DNA of 64,000 nucleotides from Mesorhabditis belari (taxonomy: Eukaryota > Nematoda > Chromadorea > Rhabditida > Rhabditidae): NCBI GenBank assembly GCA_958450365.1, contig CAUEEP010000939.1, positions 868,001-932,000 of the forward strand, in the 5' to 3' direction. Positions 43,801-52,669 of this stretch are shown piece by piece. The notes under the pieces are model-generated. The model did not search any database. It saw only the letters and a list, made by a program, of their open reading frames with translations, and was not told the DNA's origin. Made by a program: the position numbers and the translations under genes. Positions within the stretch are counted from its first letter, which is position 1. Every line of letters starts with the position of its first letter.

Positions 43801-46800
43801 CTATGAATGACGCGAGTAACCCGATCACCGGCTCACCCTCATTCTCTGAGCAAATAACGGTGAGAAAGTTTTCTTTTTTCTCTTTTTTGCAGAAGATTAG
43901 TCTTGTTTTATGTTCGATGAAATGAATGAAAGTAACTAAAAATATCTGCATAAGAATTTGCAAAAATGTAGCGTCAAAAATGCGAATTCTATACATGCTT
44001 TACTAGCCGAGAAACCAGAAATCAGCGAGGTTTTCGAGCTTTATTCTGCCCATCGATCTTTGTCATCGTGGTGCAGTCGGGAGCGCGCTTGTCTACGGCG
44101 CACATGAACCGGGTTCGGACCCCCTAGCGCCACTGAATTCTAACTTTTTCAATCTTTGATTTAAAATAGCATGACTATATTATATTTTAAGACTTTTTAC
44201 ATAATTTCAGCTTGTTTTGGTCTAAACGAGGCTAAGAAAAAGACAAAAAGACGAACAGACAGACATTGCTCCTTTATATCAATTAGATAGCTTGGGTAGA
44301 AGTGTTTAGACGACCGTTTGTCTTATTCAGACGTTCAAACTTTCAGTTCAGACGACCGTAACCGTTTGTCTTAAAAGTATAGTAGTTGGGGGCTAGGGTA
44401 GTTGGGGGTTACGCTAGTTGGTGGCTACGGTAGTTGGTGGCTACAGTAGTTGGGGTTATGGTAGTTGGGCTTACGGCGGTTGGGGTTACGCTAGTTGGGG
44501 ATTAGGGTAGTTGGGGGTTACGCTAGTTGGGGGTTACGCTAGTTGGGGGTTACGCTAGTTGGGGGTTACGCTAGTTGGGGGTTACGCTAGTTGGGGGTTA
44601 CGCTAGTTGGGGTTACGCTAGTTGGGGTTACGCTAGTTGGGGTTACGCTAGTTGCTGACTACAGTAGTTGGGGGTTACGCTAGTTGGGGTTACAGTAGTT
44701 TGGACAGCCTTTTGACGTTTTTTCTTCCCGTAAACCAGAGTCAAACTTCAATAACTTTCCAAGTTTTGCTAAAAAGGTGATTCTTTGGTGTTTTCTGTGA
44801 GCTGGAAAGCTAGTCTTAAGCAATACTCTGCAATTAGGTGCAACTCGTACCACAGAAACATAAACAAAGCTGCAATTTGGTGCAACTCGTACCACATAAA
44901 CAATTTCTAACCGTTTAATCTATCACGATTTCTCACGATTTTCTCAAACTTTTTTTCAGAAATTTTCAATTTCCCTCTCCTCCAACGAATTCCAACAATT
45001 TTCCACTTAAATGAATAAAGAAAAAACAAGGCGAAAGCTCATAAAAAGCTCTTTTCCATTTTAATTTTGATTTTTAAAAACAATTTGAAATGATTAGGGA
45101 AAAACAGGAAAAAAATGGACGGAAATGATCGTTTGACGTCGAAATTTTCGCGTTTTCCCTGAGAAATTTTCAATTTTTTTCAAAAAACCCCCAGAAATTT
45201 GCCATTTTTTGCAATTTTAGAGAGACTTTTAAAGCTATCATTAAAAAAAGAAAAGGAAAAGTCTTAGATTTTCCCTTTTTTTCCCGATTTTTTTGTTTTC
45301 ACCCACCGGAAATGGTGAAATGGTGATTGCTCGGCTAATGAAAAGTGATCAATATAAAAGCAACTAAACGACTTTATACTCATGTTTAAGAGCAAAATAC
45401 ACTCAAAGAAGTACGTAAAACAAAATAAGTAGCGGACAGGTTACGGTAGTTTTTCCGAAATCAATCACCTTTTAAAAACTAAAAATTCTCCCCGGGCCGG
45501 GAATTGAACCCGGGTCTCGCATGTGACAGACGCGGATACTAACCACTATACTACCGAGGACGTGGGGTTCAGAAGGTTTTTTCGGGAATAAATCGGTGGC
45601 GGCTTCAATTCTAACTACGAAGTACTGAGTCTCGTCACCGCCAACTCGAACTCGCCATCCACTTGTGCCGAAAAAACCTTCTGAACGCCACGTCCTCGGT
45701 AGTATAGTGGTTAGTATCCGCGTCTGTCACATGCGAGAACCGGGTTCAATTCCCGGCCGGGGAGAATCCTTTTTTTCTTAGCTATTTTTGGCTACCAGGC
45801 TGTTTTTGGGGAAAACTATCGTTCTTTAGACTTTAGACAACGCTAAAAATAGCTCGTGATGCGGAAAAATAGCTCTTATTTCGGGAAAATAGCTTGTCCT
45901 ACACAAAATAGCTACGTAGAAACGAATCGCTTTTTCGAAATTCCTTTAAATTAGCTTTTTCAAATTGCCAAGCTTTTAGAAAGCGGATGATTATTCATGA
46001 GAAAACGCTTCTAGTTGAGCGTACGGTAGCTCTATTTGTTCATTAACAAAATGGATAAGGTTTACCGGCTTAAAATCAAGGTTACTTATTAAAATCAAGA
46101 TTTACTGGCTTAAATCAATTATCAAGCAAAATCTAAAGAAAAGATTACGGCAATTTCCCCCAAATTGTCTTTTAAAACGACGAAACCCTAAAGGATTACG
46201 GTAGTTTTTAAAAGTGATTAGAAAAAGCATCATTTCATTACAAATTTCATCGTATTTCGTATAAATATTTTCCTCGAAACTCCCCAGAAACTCCCCATTT
46301 CATTTCCCAATCGCTGAAACTTTTTGATCAAATTTGTGAGAAAAATCTCTGATCAAACGAGGAGAGAAAAAAAGATTTCAACTGATTCCCAGAGAAAGAA
46401 AAAAAAAATGGTGAAGATAAAGTCTATCGCTGTAAAGTCTATCGTTAGCCGTACCCAATACCCACCTTTTCTTTATCTATTTTACTTCATTGAACTCAAG
46501 TAAAAATCAAAATCAAAAAAAAAAAGTAATAAATTGAGCATTCCGTTTCAACAACTGATCCTGAAAAAGCGGAAAATCTCAAAAAATTTCTTGAGTAATT
46601 GAACTTGAAAAGATCATCTATTAAAGCGAAAATGGAACAGTTTTTAGTTGATCTCAAAGCAATATTGCAATAGCAATTGAGCAATAGAGAAAATTGAGCT
46701 GAGAGTTCAAAAGTTTAAAGTTTAAGTGATGTTTAAGTGAGGTTTAAGTGAGGTTTAAGTGTTCTTTAAGTGCTCTAAGTGTCCTTTAAGTGTTCTAAGT

Positions 46801-49800
46801 GCTGTTTAAGTGATGTTTAAGTGTTCTAAGTGTTCTTTAAGTGTTCTAAGTACTCTTTAAGTACTCTTTAAGGGCTCTAAGTACTCTTTAAGTGTTCTAA
46901 GTGCTGGTTAAGTACTCTTTAAGTACTCTTTAAGTGCTCTAAGTACTCTTTAAGTACTCTTTAAGTACTCTTTAAGTGTTCTAAGTGTTCTAAGTACTCT
47001 TTAAGTACTCTTTAAGTACTCTTTAAGTACTCTTTAAGTGTTCTAAGTGCTGTTTAAGTGCTGTTTAAGTGTTCTAAGTGCTCTTTAAATGTTCTAAGTA
47101 CTCTTTAAGTACTCTTTAAGTGTTCTTTAAGTGCTCTAAGTGCTGTTTAAGTGTTCTAAGTGCTCTTTAAATGTTCTAAGTACTCTTTAAGTACTCTTTA
47201 AGTACTTTTTAAGTGTTCTTTAAGTGCTCTAAGTGCTCTTTAAATGTTCTAAGTGCTCTAAGTGTTCTTTAAGTGTTCTAAGTACTCTTTAAGTACTCTT
47301 TAAGTACTCTTTAAGTGCTTTAAATGATAAAAGTACATTAACTTTATATCTCTTTATATCACTAAACGCCATCTTCATCTAAACGCTTTTTTCAATAACT
47401 TTACAATATTACTTTTCATCAATTCAATAGTTTAACAGTTACCGTATTTTCTCTAATAGTAGTGCACGTTGAGCGTCGCCTAAATTCCTCGAAATCTCGA
47501 GAACCGCTTATCAGAACCTATCGATGTGGGGTCGGTAAATGTAGCTGACGATGAGATCTAGTGGAGGATTAAAGTGTTGAGCTTCTGTAAAAGCTTGGGA
47601 ACCGTAAAATAGCCATCAAAATCGTCACCAACTCGGCTCGGGTGCACTACTATTAGAGAAAATACGGTATCAGGCTTGAACTATTAAATCTTATAATCTA
47701 TCTGGTACAGTGAACCAAATTTTTGTCTTTTCAGCTAAACCGTAAACACAATTGCGCTAAATTCTTCATTTTCCTTCGCTTTCTGAAGAAAATCAGGGAT
47801 TCGTGCGCCAGAATGCGCCAGAATCGGATTCGTGCGCCAGAATGGGTGGCTGTATGTGGATTTAGCATTTTTTTAAGGCCAATTAGGCTGAAAATTAGCA
47901 CCTGAGGGTTTTCCGGGTCAAGGAATTCGAATTCGTTATTAGTTTTTAGAGAAAACTGCTTTATTTTTGGATATTTCATTTGGTTTACCGTATTCTCTCT
48001 AATCGTAAACTCTAATCTAAGTGCACCCTGCGCGTTGCCTGAATTCCTCGAAATCTCGAAAAGCGCTTATCAGAACCTATCGATGTGGGGTCGGAAAATG
48101 TAGCTGACGATGAGATCTAGTGGGGATTTGAGTGTTGAGCTTCTGGGAAAAGCTTGGGAACCGTAGAATGGTCGTCAACTCGACGCAACTCGACGCAACT
48201 CGACGCAACTCGACGCAACTCGACGCAACTCGACGCAACTCGACGCAACTCGACGCAACTCGACGCTCGCCGGGGTGCACTACTATTAGAGAAAATACGG
48301 TAATCGCCCCGTTAAAATTGGTAAGCCGCCCCCTTAAATCGGTTTAGTTATAATATTTCATAAGATTTCATTTTTAAATCCCTTGAAAATGAAGAAAATG
48401 TTTACTTTTCTCTTCTCCAAAGAAAACCTTGATTTTATGGACTTTTTTGTTTTGTATTTTTGATAGAAAGTCGAGTGAAAATCGCGTGAAAATCCTTGTG
48501 GAAAGAACAAAAGAAAAAAAGAATCAAAACTCGTTTCCCGAACTTTATATCTCTACGAAAAAGATTTCCCCATAAAGGAAAACGATCTTTAAAAATCTCT
48601 TTATCAAAACAACTCTATTTGACAGAAAAATAGTGGATAGGAAAATCTTTAAAGGTCAAAAAGGGGAGGTAGTCAAATGAGCGCCAAAAATTGAGCGCCA
48701 ATCATTTCAGCGCCAATCATTTTAGCGCGCGTTCATTTCAGCGCGCGTTCATTTCAGCGCGCGTTCATTTCAGCGCCGCACCAAAAATGACTGGAAAACA
48801 TTCATTTCAGCGCCGAATCAGCCCATTCTGTATATGCATGTTATTTTTGCATTTTCTGCATGATCTCAAAGTTTTTACTGTATGTTTTTATCTAAATCAT
48901 CTAAAGATAAAAATAATTCTTGGCAGCAAAATAAACCAAAATAAATCATGAACAAAACGTTACTTTGACTCAGAGTGTTCCTTTGTCTCGCCACTTCTTG
49001 CGCAGTTCACGAGCCTAAGCAAAGAACTATGTTAACTGTAAGCAAATTGTAAACGAAAACGGCAAGAAACGGTGAAAAAGCATGCTATTGGGGGAAAATA
49101 TCATACAACTAGCAAATTTACACATTTTCATCAAAAAAACCTTAAATACGAGCTAACCTAACAATTTTTTCCGCGCATTTGATGCCTACTACCGTGCCCT
49201 AGGTCAAATGAGTGAAAAAAAGTGTAAAAACAGAAGCAAAACCCTAAAAAACATGCAAAAGCAGCGTAGAAAGCAAAAATATTAAAATTTAGTCGCGCTG
49301 AAATGAACGTTTTCCAGTCATTTTTGGCCCGGCGCTTAAATGAACGTTTTTAGGCCTTTTTAATTTGGCGCTCAAATGATTGTTTTCCAGTCATTTTTGG
49401 CACGGCGCTCAAATGAGTGGCGCTGAAATAAGCGTGAGCCAAATCGTTGGCGCTGAAATGATTGGCGCCCAATTGTTGGCGCTCATTTGACTACCTCCCT
49501 CAAAAAGTGCTACGAAATTTTCGTCTGCAATTTTTATGGAAAAATCTAGACAAAAGTGTGATATCACAACTTTATTTTGTAGAGTTTTATAGCTTAAGTT
49601 TATTAGCTTAAGTTCGTCTAGTTTATAGCTTTCTTTATAGTAATTAGTAAGTTTAAAGCTTAAGTTGATAGTAGTTAGTGAGCTTATAGCTTTACTTTAT
49701 AGTAGTTACTTTAGTTTATAGTAGTTAGTGAGTTTATAGCTTTCTTTATAGTATTTAGTTTAGTTTAAAGCTTAAGTTTATAGTAATTAGTCTAGTTTAT

Positions 49801-52173
49801 AGCTTAAGTTGACAGTAGTTAGTGAGTTTGAAGCTTTAGTTTATGGTAATTAGTTTAGTTTATAGCTTAAGTTGATAGTAATTAGTAAGTTTGAAGCTTT
49901 CTTTATAGTAATTAGTGAGTTTATAGCTTTCTTTATATAGTTAGTTTAGTTTATAGCTTTCTTTATAGTAATTAGTTTAGTTTATAGCTTTCTTTATAGT
50001 AGTTACTTTAGTTTATAGCAGTTAGTGAGTTTATAGCTTTCTTTATAGTATTTATTTTAGTTTATAGCTTTCTTTTTAGTAATTAGTAAGTTTATAGCTT
50101 TAGTTTATACTAGAAAAGATCTTAGACTATTCTACTGTGATTGGACTATGATTATTTTGCAGTCCAGAAAGACTGCAAAATACTTTTCGTTCCTTTTCTT
50201 AATTCCCTTGAAAAATAACAAATTCACCAATTAGGCTATATAAATTTCTTTACGAAAAACCCGTTTTGCACTGTCGAATTTGCCTGTAAGTGAGCAGAAG
50301 TTGACGATATTTTACTAACTATGCCTTTTTTCAGTCTATTTTATCGGTGTAATACTTTAGACAGCTTTTTAGACAACTTAGATAGCTTTAGATAGGTTTA
50401 GATAGCTTTAGATGGCGTTAGATGGCTTTAGACAGCTTTTTCAACAGCTTAGACAGCTTTTTAGACAGCTTAGACAGCTTAGATAGCTTTTTAGACAGCT
50501 TAGACAGCTTTTTAGACAGCTTAGACAGCTTAGACAGCTTTTTCAACAGCTTAGATAGCTTTTTAGACAGCTTAGATAGCTTTTTCAACTGATGTATAGA
50601 TCTAAAATCAAAGGTAACTCATTTCTGGAGTTCGTTTTGGCCACCGAGTTCGTTTTGGTCACCCCGCTCCAGCTCCAACTCAAGCTCCAGCTCAGAGATC
50701 CAGGATTTCCAGACCAAGCTCTTAGTTTTGAGAGATTTTTTGGATCTTCAGAGCGAGATCTTAGTTTTGAATAGCTTCTTGATAGCTTTGAAATATTATA
50801 AACCTTTTTTTTCGTATCAAATTTTCCCCAAAACCCCAGCTGTTGACATGGAAATTCCCGAAAATTTACCCCGGTCAATTGTTTGGAAATTCGGAGGCAG
50901 AGAAATGGGGAAAAGAGGTGGGAAAACAGCAAAATAGGCATGTTGATGGGCAAAATTGTGAAGAGAAAACAAAAGATGGAAAAGAGGGAAAAGGGAAGGA
51001 AAGGAAGAAAAGGAAGAAGAGGAAGAAGAGGAAGAAAAGGAAGAAGAGGAAGAAGAGGAAGAGATTCCGGAAGAAGCACAAATAAACACTCAAAGGGAAA
51101 ATGGGGGAAAATATTCAGAGGATTGTTGATCAAAAGGAGAAACCGGGCCACCAAGTCTAGATGGTTCAAATTGGCAGAAAGCTTACTAACAAGTGATGAA
51201 ATCTTTGGCTTTTTGTTGCTTTTTGGTTGATTTGATCTTTTGATGAAAGAAGTTGCTTTTTGGTTGATTTGGATGCTTTTTTGGGTGTTTTTGGATGGTT
51301 TAGATGCTTTCTTAGGTCATTTTGGCTGATTTAATGGCTTTTTTGAGTCACTTTGGCTGATTTGGAGGCTTTTTTGAGTGATTTTGGCTGATTTGAATGC
51401 TTTTTTAGATATTTTTGGATGGTTTAGAAGCTTTTTTAGATGTTTTTAGATGATTTGGATGCTTTTTTGGGTGTTTTTGCCTGATTTGAATGCTTTTTTA
51501 GATATTTTTGGCTGATTTGGATGCTTTTTTGGGTCATTTTGGCTGATTTAGATGCTTTTTTAGATGCTTTTAGATGATTTGGATGCTTTTTTGGGTGTTT
51601 TTGGATGGTTTAGGTGCTTTTCAAGTCATTATGAATGATTTGGATGCTTTTTTGGGTCATTTTGAATTATTTGAATGCTTTTTTAGATGTTTTTAGATGA
51701 TTTGAATGCTTTTTTGGGTGATTTTGGCTGATTTGGATCCTTTTTTCAGTCATTTTGAATCAAACTAGATGCTCAAACCGAAAGCAAATCTATTACTGAA
51801 ATTTCTCAACTCTTAAATCATTCTATTAGCTTTTCCGTTTCGCAAAACCCCATTCTTTGAGTCATCTTCTAAAGAATTTATGATAATGTGCTGGGCAAAT
51901 GGAAAAAAAGGGAAAAGGACGAACAAAAGAGAGAAGAAAAGGGATCAAAGATGTACTATCACAGCAAAGTGTACTATCACAGCTTTATATTGTATAGAAT
52001 TCATATTTAGATATTTATCATAAATAATATAAGAATAAATCTAAATAAAAATAAAGAACAAACCTCTTGCAAATCCTTAACGGCCATGTGTATTGAAAAG
52101 ACATTTTCTCGCGTGGTTCATCACTTGTCGAAGCCTCTTGCAGAGTCGGATCCACTGAGAGAGGCACTTGCAT
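34850..52173 (-). CDS. MATH plus BTB/POZ-like protein (BATH type), 14 exons, 464 aa
   Basis: Coding exons, 5' to 3': 52173-52064, 41297-41208, 40596-40477, 40431-40358, 40219-40117, 38665-38587, 38484-38362, 38312-38202, 37567-37418, 37235-37164, 36369-36260, 36197-36120, 35923-35844, 34944-34850. Phase is kept at all 13 junctions and introns have GT...AG ends. Residues about 26-166 are beta-rich with FQYTWPLRI, FTWTARL and IWIQVEI, as in a MATH fold. Residues about 271-370 (DFVALLEGVI, ENADSMFIKRMLLLSERYRL, DVLK) resemble the second half of a BTB domain. The tail has an acidic DDDEDVDE (384-391) and a serine-rich stretch. Proteins of this design are often substrate adaptors for CUL3 ubiquitin ligases, but this copy is divergent and its function is inferred. 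The acceptor of exon 12 could also be at 36203 (two extra residues). The start is the first Met after a TTCCAG; a tiny exon at 54023-54031 is an alternative. Intron 1 is 10.8 kb. No identity to a named gene is claimed. Confidence 0.85.
35108..35335. repeat. 15-bp minisatellite (ggctgtacccctaca)n
   Basis: About fourteen units with variants such as AGCTCTATCCCTA, in the last intron of the - strand gene. Confidence 0.93.
35359..35666. mobile_element. MITE, CCGTAAATACTG family, 308-bp rearranged copy
   Basis: TA-flanked ends CCGTAAATACTGTAATAG and inverse. The left arm is the family type, but the right half is replaced by another hairpin (AACTTTTGCGACTACGCGAC with its complement). It lies in the last intron of the - strand gene. 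Confidence 0.9.
36483..36930. repeat. 23-bp minisatellite (gttgacctagttagccagct) and degraded relatives
   Basis: The clean part (36588-36748) has seven units alternating CTAGTTAGCC and CTGGTTAGCC. Outer parts are degraded CAAGGCTTG and CTCAGGCT repeats, including an inverted copy near 36750-36790. Confidence 0.93.
37276..37342. repeat. (aggaggaaa)n simple repeat in a 182-bp intron
   Basis: Purine-rich on the + strand; on the gene's strand it is a polypyrimidine run upstream of the exon 10 acceptor (AG at 37237-37236). Confidence 0.9.
38010..38165. repeat. 22-bp minisatellite (tagcttgatcatagcctgactc)-type
   Basis: Seven units within a 634-base intron, with CATAGCC and CACAGCC variants. Confidence 0.93.
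38985..39120. repeat. (gtacttgtacagtacagca)n tandem repeat
   Basis: Seven units rich in GTAC palindromes, on the gene's strand (TACTGTACAAGTAC). Confidence 0.93.
39228..39498. mobile_element. MITE, CCGTAAATACTG family, 271-bp copy, reverse arrangement
   Basis: TA-flanked (39226-39227, 39499-39500). Its left part contains the AGTCGCAAAAGTTTTTT segment seen on the right of the 35359 copy, and its right part matches the arms of the 25814 copy, so the two rearranged copies are mirror images of each other. Confidence 0.9.
39785..40008. repeat. 20-bp minisatellite (ccagctatgcctcaatatgc)
   Basis: Eleven copies with C/G variation at one site (ATGCCC and ATGGCC). It lies 110 bases from the exon at 40117-40219. 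Confidence 0.96.
40630..40785. repeat. 21-bp minisatellite (aagctcggccagcaatgagtc)-type
   Basis: Seven units, one shortened, in the 611-base intron. Because 21 is a multiple of three the frames read as a regular peptide, but no exon border supports coding. Confidence 0.95.
41373..41573. repeat. (gaagaacgaaa)n purine-rich repeat
   Basis: GAAGAA-based units of 10-13 bases; strand asymmetry is complete, so the DNA is polypurine on the + strand. Confidence 0.93.
41818..42018. repeat. (ttctttcct)n polypyrimidine repeat
   Basis: Pyrimidine-only apart from a few GATC and AATC interruptions. With the purine tract 250 bases to the left it forms an inverted purine/pyrimidine pair. Confidence 0.93.
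42460..42654. mobile_element. MITE, CCGTATTTTCTC family, copy 1 (left end lost)
   Basis: The right end TATTAGAGAGAATACGG is followed by TA. The body (CCTAAATTCCTCGAAATCTC, CGATGTGGGGTCGG, GACGATGAGATCTAGTGG) matches the copies at 47442 and 47988. The left terminal repeat has decayed to CACCGTAAGC. Confidence 0.85.
42784..43020. repeat. 10-bp minisatellite (gatcattttg)n
   Basis: About 24 copies with GATCGTTTTG and GATCTTTTTG variants. Confidence 0.97.
43385..43780. repeat. 10-bp minisatellite (cctattttag)n
   Basis: Almost 40 copies; the flanks carry AACCAATTTT variants and the centre is CCTATTTTAG or ACTATTTTAG. Confidence 0.97.
44055..44280 (+). mobile_element. tRNA-derived SINE-like repeat, family B, copy 3
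   Basis: A box TGGTGCAGTCGGGAGC, B box GGGTTCGGACCCC, then a body with AAAATAGCATGACTATATTA and AGACAGACATTGCT. It lacks the inverted repeat and second tRNA-like half seen at 19469 and 54748. Confidence 0.7.
44383..44702. repeat. 16-bp minisatellite (tagttgggggttacgc)n
   Basis: About 20 units of 14-16 bases differing in G-run length (GGGG or GGGGG). The G runs could support G-quadruplex formation on the + strand. Confidence 0.96.
44950..45487. other. intron sequence with no recognised element
   Basis: AT-rich sequence inside the 10.8-kb intron 1 of the - strand gene. Nothing beyond short homopolymers is seen. Confidence 0.5.
45488..45560 (-). tRNA. tRNA-Asp(GTC), divergent partner, possible pseudogene
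   Basis: It begins TCCTCGGTAGTATAGTGG, with anticodon loop CTGTCAC in a CGCGT/ATGCG stem, and T loop TTCAATT. Compared with the copy at 45693 there is one extra C between the T stem and acceptor strand (CCCGGGGA instead of CCGGGGA), giving 73 rather than 72 bases. The extra base would bulge the acceptor junction, so function is uncertain. Confidence 0.8.
45561..45692. repeat. inverted repeat between the two tRNA-Asp genes
   Basis: CGTGGGGTTCAGAAGGTTTT (45561 on) and the complement of 45667-45692 match with a single difference over about 26 bases. With the tRNAs included, each arm of the palindrome is about 100 bases around an 80-base spacer. Confidence 0.9.
45693..45764 (+). tRNA. tRNA-Asp(GTC)
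   Basis: It carries aspartate to GAY codons. The acceptor stem TCCTCGG/CCGGGGA pairs over seven positions (one G-T), D arm GTATAGTGGTTAGTATC, anticodon stem CGCGT/ATGCG with loop CTGTCAC, T stem CCGGG/CCCGG with loop TTCAATT, discriminator G. A box and B box are intact and T-rich sequence (TTTTTTTCTT) follows within 10 bases as a Pol III terminator. Confidence 0.93.
45770..45777 (+). terminator. Pol III T-run terminator of tRNA-Asp
   Basis: Seven consecutive T bases just downstream of the tRNA 3' end. Confidence 0.75.
45780..46720. other. intron sequence with no recognised element
   Basis: AT-rich, with short direct repeats of AAAATAGCTC and TTAAAATCAAG. No exon is supported. Confidence 0.5.
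46722..47315. repeat. minisatellite of mixed 9- and 11-bp units (aagtactcttt / aagtgttct)
   Basis: Almost 600 bases of TTTAAGTACTC, TAAGTGTTC and TAAGTGCTC units in irregular order. Confidence 0.96.
47442..47667. mobile_element. MITE, CCGTATTTTCTC family, copy 2, 226 bp
   Basis: Ends CCGTATTTTCTCTAATAG and inverted partner, flanked by TA (47440-47441, 47668-47669). The inner left sequence AGTAGTGCAC is also inverted with GTGCACTACT. This is the most complete family member. Confidence 0.9.
47885..47965. repeat. dispersed repeat, inverted copy of 21236-21290
   Basis: CCTGAGGGTTTTCCGGGTCA and AGGAATTCGAATTCGTTATT match the earlier segment in reverse orientation. Confidence 0.6.
47988..48300. 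mobile_element. MITE, CCGTATTTTCTC family, copy 3, with internal minisatellite
   Basis: TA-flanked (47986-47987, 48301-48302). The body matches copies 1 and 2, but the short AACTCGG region near the right end is expanded into a 10-base array. Confidence 0.9.
48175..48267. repeat. 10-bp minisatellite (caactcgacg)n inside a MITE
   Basis: Nine perfect copies; the sister MITEs at 42460 and 47442 have only one AACTCGGC-like motif at this place. Confidence 0.97.
48664..49499. mobile_element. 836-bp DNA element with 8-bp target duplication and GCGCC-rich ends
   Basis: Terminal repeats begin GGGAGGTAGTCAAATGAGCG and extend about 55 bases with few mismatches. TCAAAAAG flanks the element on both sides (48656-48663 and 49500-49507). 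Subterminal GAGCGCCAA, TCAGCGCC and TTCATTTCAGCGCGCG motifs repeat in both orientations. The 8-base duplication suggests a hAT- or Merlin-like system; no transposase frame is seen, so it is non-autonomous. Confidence 0.9.
49575..50112. repeat. irregular minisatellite (tttatagctttctttatagtaattagt)-type
   Basis: About 20 imperfect units mixing TTTATAGCTT, AAGTTGATAG and TAGTAATTAG. Confidence 0.92.
50220..50310. mobile_element. fragment of the 11224-type MITE interior
   Basis: TTTACGAAAAACCCGTTTTG and GAATTTGCCTGTAAGTGA match 11560-11610 and 63790-63840. Confidence 0.5.
50345..50590. repeat. (gacagcttagacagcttttta)n minisatellite
   Basis: About a dozen irregular units based on TAGACAGCTT. Confidence 0.93.
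50985..51062. repeat. (aggaagaag)n purine repeat
   Basis: Polypurine on the + strand; overlapping open frames on both strands are not considered genes. Confidence 0.9.
51190..51770. repeat. about 30-bp minisatellite (gatttggatgcttttttggg...)
   Basis: Around 19 imperfect units with TTTGGCTGATTTGGATGC and TTTTTGGGTGTTTTTGG. It lies in intron 1 of the - strand gene, near its exon 1. Confidence 0.93.
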
Positions 52174-52176
52174 TTC

Positions 52177-52189
52177 CTGGAATCGAAAA
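52177..52189 (-). promoter_or_regulatory. 3' splice site before the first Met of the MATH/BTB-like gene
   Basis: On the - strand TTTTCGATTCCAG ends three bases before ATG (52173-52171). It may accept a spliced leader, or cis-splice from the small exon at 54023-54031. Confidence 0.5.
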
Positions 52190-52261
52190 TTGCATAGATT
52201 AATACAAAATATGATTTAATTATCGTTTTAAAAACTAAAAAAAAACATCCAGTTGCAGATC

Positions 52262-52364
52262 AGTGCGCCGCCGGGAGTCGAACCAGCCACCTTTAGCTCA
52301 GTGAACAACTGTGCTAGCCACTATACCACAAGGCAATAGACTCCCCTACTCCAGAGGGAGTTAA
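52262..52364 (-). mobile_element. tRNA-derived SINE-like repeat, family A, copy 4
   Basis: On the - strand: leader TTAACTCCCTCTGGAGTAGG, A box TGGTATAGTGG, B box GGTTCGACTCCC. It lies 86 bases upstream of the first exon of the - strand gene. Confidence 0.7.
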
Positions 52365-52457
52365 GTATCCAGTTTATCCAGTTTTTAAGGAGGTTATCAT
52401 AGATTTGCTTAATACCGGAAGCCGAGACAAAAGCCGAGTTAAGCGAGGGGGCGGAAT

Positions 52458-52532
52458 GGCGGCCATGGCCGAATGGCTAAGAGCCTCGTCTCTCAGTCGA
52501 GAGGTCGAGGGTTCAACCCCGTCTCCGGCCAG
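52458..52532 (+). pseudogene. tRNA-like sequence, class II appearance
   Basis: A box TGGCCGAATGG and B box GGTTCAACCCC; T arm pairs with one mismatch. The acceptor stem pairs badly, so it is a degenerate tRNA or SINE head. Confidence 0.45.
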
Positions 52533-52587
52533 TCCATTCTGCTTTTCAACCCCAAGCCATTTTGCTTGATACCTGTCAACAAGACGT

Positions 52588-52662
52588 CACCGCCGACTGG
52601 CTAAGAGCTCTTATTGGTTCGGTCAATCAATTCCGCCGGGTTCAATCCCGCCGCCGGTTCTT
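52588..52662 (+). pseudogene. second tRNA-like sequence in tandem
   Basis: CCGACTGGCTAAGAGC and GGGTTCAATCCCGCCG repeat the layout of the preceding unit about 130 bases downstream. Confidence 0.4.
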
Positions 52663-52669
52663 ATTTTCA

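Noticed and set aside
50585..51230. Open frames with lysine/arginine-rich or serine-rich stretches
   Set aside because: They mostly translate the AGGAAGAAG tract; no exon borders or conserved domain.
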